From Piper betle (taxonomy: Eukaryota > Streptophyta > Magnoliopsida > Piperales > Piperaceae), in NCBI GenBank assembly GCA_033002965.1, contig JAURVB010014610.1, positions 124,001-188,000 on the forward strand: 64,000 nt of DNA, read 5' to 3'. The notes beneath the pieces were generated by a model that was not told the origin of the DNA, did not search any database, and saw only the letters and a list, made by a program, of their open reading frames with translations. Numbering within the stretch: position 1 is the first letter of the stretch; the number at the start of each line of letters is the position of its first letter. This document shows, piece after piece, positions 58,275 through 64,000 of this stretch. Position numbers and translations under genes: made by a program.

Positions 58275-59455
58275 ATGGAGAAGCCAGAGCTAGAGGTAGA
58301 GGTAGAGCTAGATCAGCTAGACCCGGACAAGCTCCAAGCACTTCGTGTTCTCGGCAGCGGCGCAATGGGCACCGTCTTCCTCGCCGGGGACGTCGGCCGC
58401 CGGCAGGTCGCAGTCAAAGTGGTCGACAAGCAGGCCATGGCGGGAAAGCCAGACGCCGACCGGCGGGCGAGGTGGGAGATGTCGGTGCTGTCCCGGCTCT
58501 CCCACCATTTCCTCCCCACCCTGCTTGCCGCCGGCGAGACCCGGGACCTGCTCCTCTGGGCCATCCCTTACTGCTCCGGCGGCGACCTCAACCAGCTCCG
58601 GCACCGGCAGGTCGAGAAGGTCTTCTCCCTGGCCGCGATACGCTTCTACGCGGCTGAGATCGTCCTCGCACTCGACCACCTCCACCGCCTCGGCGTCGTC
58701 TACCGCGACCTCAAGCCGGAGAACGTCCTCGTCCACTCCTCCGGCCACATCATGCTCACCGACTTCGACCTCTCCCGCTACCTCCCCCGGTCCCCTCCAC
58801 CGCCGCCGTCGTCGCCGCCTACCCCGCCGCCGTCTCGGCGGCGGCGGCGGTGGGAGTCGAAGAAGGTGAAGTCGGCTCGGATATCGCCGGTGGGGAAGCG
58901 GCGTGGGGAGCCGGGGGACGCCAGGTCGTACTCGTTCGTAGGGACGGAGGAGTACGTCTCGCCGGAGTTGGTGAGGGGGAGGGGCACGAGTTCGCCGTCG
59001 ACTGGTGGGCGCTCGGGGTGCTCGTCTACGAGATGGCTTATGGCCGGACGCCGTTCCGAGGCCGGAACCGCAAGGAGACCTTCGCCAACGTGCTCGGCCG
59101 CCCGCCGGCGTTCGTCGGCAAGCCCTCCGTGCTCACCGACTTCATCTCCGGGCTGCTCGAGAAGGACCCAGCGCGGCGGCTGGGGTACCGGGGCGGCGCC
59201 GGCGAGGTGATGCGGCACCCTTTCTTCGACGGGGTGAGGTGGGAGATGCTGCCAGAGGTGGCGCGGCCGCCGTTCCTCCCCTCCGGGGAAGAGGACGCGG
59301 CGGCGCCGGAGGCGGGAAAGGAGGCGTTGACGATCGGCTTGTACTTCGAGCGGCAGCGGCGGCCGCCGCCGGCTTTGTCGCCGGTGGTCTCCTTCTCGTT
59401 GCCATCGCCGCCGAACTGCGACGGAATCAGGGATGATTCTTTGACGGAATTCTGA
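58275..59455 (+). CDS. AGCVIII protein kinase, UNICORN (UCN/UCNL)-type, with one apparent frameshift
   Basis: The intronless gene gives about 393 residues after frame repair. The Gly loop GSGAMG starts at residue 27, followed by VAVKVVDK, IPYCSGGDLNQLRHRQ, YRDLKPEN at 143-150 and DFD at 163-165. DFD in place of DFG is the hallmark of plant AGCVIII kinases. A Pro- and Arg-rich insertion between DFD and the activation segment (SFVGTEEYVSPE) is also typical and directs localisation in this group. DWWALGVLVYEMAYGRTPF, LLEKDPARRLG and a C-terminal DDSLTEF follow; the LTEF end and the RRARWEMSVLSRL block point to UCN/UCNL rather than OXI1 or PINOID. UCN restrains ectopic growth in Arabidopsis ovules. 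The frame breaks at 58975-58979 (G5 where G6 gives GEGHEFAVDWW); a homopolymer loss is the likely cause. Confidence 0.85.
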
Positions 59456-61726
59456 CGGTAACATCGTCGGTCGGGTGGAAAAATAATGTGTTTATATGGA
59501 TTATAAGTAAGTTGGTTATTAATTCAATAAGCTAATGAATCAATGTATATATTAGAGATAATTTTTTGTGTAATCTATCTTTTTGGACTAGATTTAGGAT
59601 CAAATACAAGGGGCTTAGACATCCAAATTGGATATGATTTGGTTTGGATCTAATATGTATCACTTCATAATTGTAAGGCTTAGTATTGAGGAGTGATATT
59701 ATTTATCTCACTTCTATGGGTAATAATATAGAGAAATATTAGGACAATTTAACAAGAAATAAAATATTTTTTAACACGAAATAAAATATTAATGAAGTTT
59801 GGCTACTTGGTGTCCATGTGTCCTCTTAGAACACGATTAACTAATTTCCTTTCTTTGTAATTTAGAAAATTTTACAACTTGTAATGCATGCACTACTGCA
59901 CTAGATGTGTATATTTACATCCAAGCATTGACAAATTAAATAAATTGTAATTAAATTTTGAGAACCCGGCACCTGATTGGATCCCGCCTAACTCACGGTA
60001 CACCGTAGGCCAAGAATATTTTCCAGGAAATAATCTGGCTCCAATTGGGTTATATTCAATTTAAATTCATCGCTAATTATTTGTTTGCGTCACGTTAAAT
60101 ATAATCACCTCAAAGATCAAGTTACAAATAAAGCCAAGGATGATATAATATCTCTTAGATAATATTCGATCCGAAGTCACCCTCTTGGTCACCTATGTCA
60201 CAGGCTGAGGTGCACAGGCTTAGTGATATAACTTATTTGTCTGGTGCCGTAGATTATGGGAAGGGGAAGGGTGTCTCTTTGGAGACAATCCTAGAAAACA
60301 ACCAAAGAAAAGGTAGGCCGGTTTGTCCCGCACTGCTTTTTCTTCACAATTTTGTTAAGTACGACCAATTGCCAACAAACCAAATCACTGAGAAAGAAAC
60401 AAGATGCAATGCTTCCTTTTTCAACAGAAGAAAGGACTGCCAAGGCTAAATTGTCTGCCACCACAAAGCAAAGAGGCCAGGCTAGAAGGGAATGAAAAGC
60501 ATATGAACAGTAGGGGCCAACCCAAACAGAAAGAAACAATGCTTTGATGGGACTTTGAAGTTCCATCATGGAGATATCTTGTGATTTCAAGGGAGCATAA
60601 TAAAATGTATGTGTTTGTGTCAATTGGACCTTGGTGGGTGGCAACACATTTGGGAAGAGGGATAGGAATCCCACCCAGAAGATGTGGATTCCATTGTTTC
60701 CATTTCATGAACTGCACCAACTAACTTTTGCCTTTCGTCTTTTATGCAAATTAAAATGTTGGGTCTTCTGTTTAATCTCTATTGGGAATCCATGCTAAAC
60801 GAGACAATTTTCGTGCAACAATTTCTTCATATAAAAATTGGGCACGTCGGCCAATTGTGGCCTACAAAGGAAGTTGACATTGGGAGAAGAAAGAAGCACA
60901 GTGGGAGCTAAAGTTGCTCGGACAATTTTAGCTCCGATGCGGCTAAGATGCTGGAACCAAACAAATGAAAGTCTGTGCTGCTCCAGAAAGACAACTTCCA
61001 GAGTTGATTTTTCCAACTTTTGTTACATTTCCCCCCAAAGCTGATTACACCTTTCAATTAGACAAAAATTATTTTGCTCATATTTGACAGAGATTATGAA
61101 TTTGTGTGAGTATTTTAGTGTAAAAATTTCCCAAGACAATCCTAAAAAGCCAAAATTCACATGTATAGTATGCAGCGCACTCTTGAGGGCCATATATATA
61201 ATTACATATAAAGCTTTTTAATTGAAAACTAAAGGGAGAATAGTTTGTTATTATGTGAAAAAACCAGGTTTAATTATTAAAAAAAGGGGGAATTGCAAAT
61301 CATCTAAAATATCTTCACTTAAATAAAAAATAATTTTAATAATTTTTTAAAAAATGACCAAACTACTAGCAAACTAGTAGAGCTGGTTGCCCTGGCCTGT
61401 ATGGGGACTAAGATTCAACAAGTTGTAGCAGCCCCATGCCATGGAAGGCTAGATGTTGCCAATAGAAGGCAACCTTTAAAGCCATTGCTGTTGATTCAAG
61501 GGTGTTAGTCATATATTTTTAAAAAATTATTTTTAAATTTAAATAAATTTAAATTAAATTAATTTGATTTTTTAACTTATAATTAAATAAGAGGCAGTCT
61601 CATTATTATAATTTTCTCCCTTTTTTTCTAGTACTCAGGTTTGCTTTTTATTACCTGATAATATAAAAAAATGGTAAAATGATAGGATCATTTTTTTTAA
61701 ATCGGTCTCATCAAATCATGATCGGG
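59456..61726. other. Spacer between the kinase and the RNR fragment
   Basis: AT-rich. An 84-codon frame at 60195-60449 matches nothing I know. No repeats with definable ends. Confidence 0.4.
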
Positions 61727-61978
61727 ATTGAGCGGGAGTTTGTGTGCGAGGCGCTGCCCAGCGCTGGTGTGGATGAGCGGCGAGTTGATGAGCCAGTACA
61801 TCGAGTTCGTGGCGGATCGGTTGCTGGTGGCGCTCGGGCCATAGAAGGTTTACAATGTGCCCAACCTGTTTGATTGGATGGAGTTGATCTCGTTGCAGGG
61901 GAAGACCAACTTCTTCGAGAAGAGGGTCGGGGAGAACCAGAAGGTGTCGGTCATGGCGAGCTTGAACGGGGATGGGGT
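61727..61978 (+). pseudogene. Fragment of ribonucleotide reductase small subunit (RNR2/TSO2)
   Basis: Starts in IEREFVCEALP, then after a frame change reads [40 protein letters not shown] and [17 protein letters not shown]. These are the iron-ligand and tyrosyl-radical-domain C-terminal blocks of class I RNR small subunits. Between them the family Cys-Lys is Pro plus a TAG stop (61842-61844). Only about 85 codons are present, with AT-rich DNA on both sides and no start or upstream domain, so this is a truncated retro- or gene-fragment pseudogene. The full enzyme makes dNTPs with the R1 subunit. Confidence 0.8.
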
Positions 61979-63535
61979 AAGCATGTGTTCAGAGGCAAGC
62001 GGCAGAAACATAGTTCTGCGCCAAAGATCAGTCCTGTCCGTTGTTATAATCGAAGAGTCCAAGATGACTAGGTTTTTGGACCCCACAAATCTTCACCCCC
62101 ATCCCCCCTTCCCCTAACCCCTCATCTCCCTCCTTCGTTGTGTTCCCCATCTATTGTTATGCCGATGTACAGAATTGCATCCAATGCTGCCTCTTCAACC
62201 ATTCTCCCTCCCCTCGCTGCTCGATCGAAGTTTGCCCCTATTGTCCCCGTCGAAACCCAACCGTTGTTGCCAACGTCGCCCTAGCGAAGTCCGACCTTTT
62301 GCATCCAGCCGTTGTAGCCTTTGACGATAGCTTCTCATCCCATTTTGGGCAAGTTGTTTTTATGTGGTTTGCCGGACTATTCCATGCCAGGGATGAGAGG
62401 CTATGAACGCTTGAAAACTGTTAAGGTAATTTGATGGATCGAAGAATTGTTTCTTTCTTCCTTGCTTTGTTGATTGTTTTTCACGTTTGAAACCTATGTT
62501 TCTTGGTTATTTTTTATAGGAATCATCCACTTTGAACGAGGTACCAGTGGTGGTTGTTTCTTCTGAAAAGTATGTTTTGGTTGAAATTTTTTCCTCTTTT
62601 TTCAAAGAAAAATGAAACAAGGAAAACAAATTTATTAGTTGGATCTGTACAATACAGATAATTTTTGTGAAAAAATGATTTAGTTAAGTTAATTGAATAT
62701 CATTTTTAATGACATTTTATATGTTATTAGCATTCAAAGCTTTGACATTTGGAATTGGCCCGGTGGCTGTCATTGAATTAAGCCGTCTTGTTTCAATCTG
62801 GCCGTTCATACATCAATAATTTATCAGCAAAACGCAAAATATTGAAAACACCAAAAGGCAATCTGCAAAACATGTCAGTCTTTCACTTTAGGATCAACAG
62901 GGATTGTTCTTCATGGCAGTACATCTCAAAAAGTCACGCAATCTGTCTCAGGATGCGAATGGATGAACAACAATCTTTCAGTTCAACCCTTTCAAGTAAA
63001 AATATGAGAGAGCTTACAGGAAAAGAAGGTTGCAGTTAAGATTAGCACGGTTCCTGTGTCTGTACAAATGCACTTTTGATCCACATACATAATATTTTGC
63101 TAGTGTGCTATTACTTTTGGCATCACTTTAACATTTTCCTCAATTGCAGACTCCAGTCTATATGTAATGGGTGGTAGAGAAAGTCGATCAAAAACAAATA
63201 AATTACCAATCCATCCCACCGGACCTTCATTCTTGAGATAAGGGGAAACCCCCTATCAGAGTCTATAAGTTCTGAAAATCCTTCTGCCTAAAGAAGATTA
63301 CAAACAAAAGGGATTTAAATTGTTGTTTTATGTGATGGTACATAGTAGATACATTCACACAAATCCAAACTGTTCTGATAGTTTCAACATGCCATAAAGT
63401 AAAGGCAAACATGTCAAGCTATCTACCTCAGAATTGTTGAATAAACATCACGGCGGATGCCCCCTGTGCAGTACACAAGTATGTCAGTCTTTTCTTTGTC
63501 AACATTCGATAAAGGGTCTGAACAAGATGGCTGCA
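61979..63535. other. Spacer; nothing recognised
   Basis: Mostly AT-rich, with a moderately GC-rich stretch at 62090-62400 that directly follows the RNR fragment and may have been co-inserted. No gene is supported. Confidence 0.4.
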
Positions 63536-63559
63536 AAAATAAAATAAAATAAAATAAAA
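63536..63559. repeat. AAAAT microsatellite
   Basis: Four to five AAAAT units. Confidence 0.85.
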
Positions 63560-63591
63560 GAATACATCAAAAAATGCTTGTAATAGTTTCG

Positions 63592-63900
63592 AGTGAAAGA
63601 AACGGTGATCCACGGAGGGTTGGGGAGGGAGGTGGTCGTCGATTCCGGCGGCTGGAGACCGGTAGGCGGCGGCGGGGCAGCGATGGTCGGAGGTGACAGC
63701 CGGGCCAGCGAAGGCGGCCATGGAGGGTTGGGGAGGGAGGGGTCGTCGATTCCGGCTGTGGGAGACTGGAAAGCAGGTGGGCGGAGATGGTCGGAGGCAG
63801 CCGGGGCAGCGAAGGTCGGAGGTGGCTGTCGATTCTGGTGGCAGGAGACCGGTAGGCGGCGGGCCGGCGCTGGTCGGAGGAGGCCACGAGGGGTTGGGGT
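63592..63900 (+). repeat. GC-rich degenerate tandem repeat
   Basis: Units beginning GAGGGTTGGGGAGGGAGG recur at about 63616 and 63723 (spacing about 107), and GATTC-GGTGG/CGG, GGAGACCGGTAGGCGGCGG and GGTCGGAGG words recur three or more times. ORFs on both strands are repeat artefacts. Composition contrasts sharply with the AT-rich surroundings, as in the GC-rich interiors of the two hAT-like elements. Confidence 0.65.
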
Positions 63901-63923
63901 GCTTAGGGTTTCATTATGTTTCG

Positions 63924-63973
63924 TATATTAATCTAGACTGTCCATCTAATCGGACGATCCAGATTAATATATA
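63924..63973. repeat. Long near-perfect inverted repeat
   Basis: The left arm TATATTAATCTAGACTGTCC pairs with the right arm GGACGATCCAGATTAATATA with about three mismatches around an 8-base loop. It could fold into a hairpin and may be the terminal structure of an element that includes the adjacent GC-rich repeat. The window ends 27 bases later. Confidence 0.6.
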
Positions 63974-64000
63974 GCGCATACATACTATCCCTGCCTTATA

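Noticed and set aside
1..64000. CRISPR arrays, operons, riboswitches or a biosynthetic gene cluster
   Set aside because: Spliced plant nuclear genes of unrelated function; no regularly spaced repeats and no co-functional gene grouping were seen.

Overview
This window is nuclear DNA from a flowering plant. GT-AG introns split most genes, the spacers are AT-rich, and the proteins are plant families (RAM2-type GPAT, LRK10L receptor kinase, PPR, CHUP1-like, UCN-type AGCVIII kinase). Several coding regions are very GC-rich with strong third-position GC next to AT-rich genes, which fits a monocot better than a typical eudicot; the species cannot be named from sequence alone.

Layout. 0-2 kb: 3' exons of a DUF1336/EDR2-like gene (+). 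3.4-5.2 kb: RAM2-like glycerol-3-phosphate acyltransferase (+). 5.4-5.9 kb: short hAT-like MITE. 7.7-11.1 kb: GT31/galectin hydroxyproline O-galactosyltransferase (+). 12.0-12.7 kb: thaumatin-like pseudogene (+). 13.2-16.3 kb: intact HIPL1-type gene (-). 17-18.2 kb: unrecognised ORFs. 18-23.5 kb: AT-rich repeat territory with an old hAT-like element. 23.7-25.5 kb: intact LRK10L-type receptor kinase (+), followed by a duplicated kinase scrap, an orphan F-box exon and a degenerate repeat array. 28.6-36.4 kb: bifunctional aspartokinase-homoserine dehydrogenase copy (+) with a 1-kb hAT-like element in intron 1 and many lesions. 37.5-39.0 kb: PPR protein (+). 40.1-43.9 kb: HI0933-like FAD oxidoreductase (+). 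45.7-47.9 kb: class B DnaJ (+). 49.1-50.6 kb: conserved plant protein of unknown function (-). 51.8-54.3 kb: intact CHUP1/AR791-like coiled-coil gene (+). 58.3-59.5 kb: UCN-type AGCVIII kinase (+). 61.7-62.0 kb: ribonucleotide reductase small-subunit fragment. 63.6-64 kb: GC-rich repeat and a long inverted repeat.

The genes do not form a pathway or cluster; this is ordinary interspersed plant gene space. No new multi-gene system was found. Three observations matter most. (1) At least ten apparent frameshifts in otherwise well-conserved genes are single-base losses in short homopolymers, a pattern that points to assembly error rather than true decay. (2) Two related hAT-like elements share an internal core; one has a perfect 8-bp target duplication inside an amino-acid biosynthesis gene. 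(3) The gene models show unusual splicing: a predicted 14-nt microexon and three GC-AG introns. The RAM2-like gene suggests an arbuscular-mycorrhizal host lineage.
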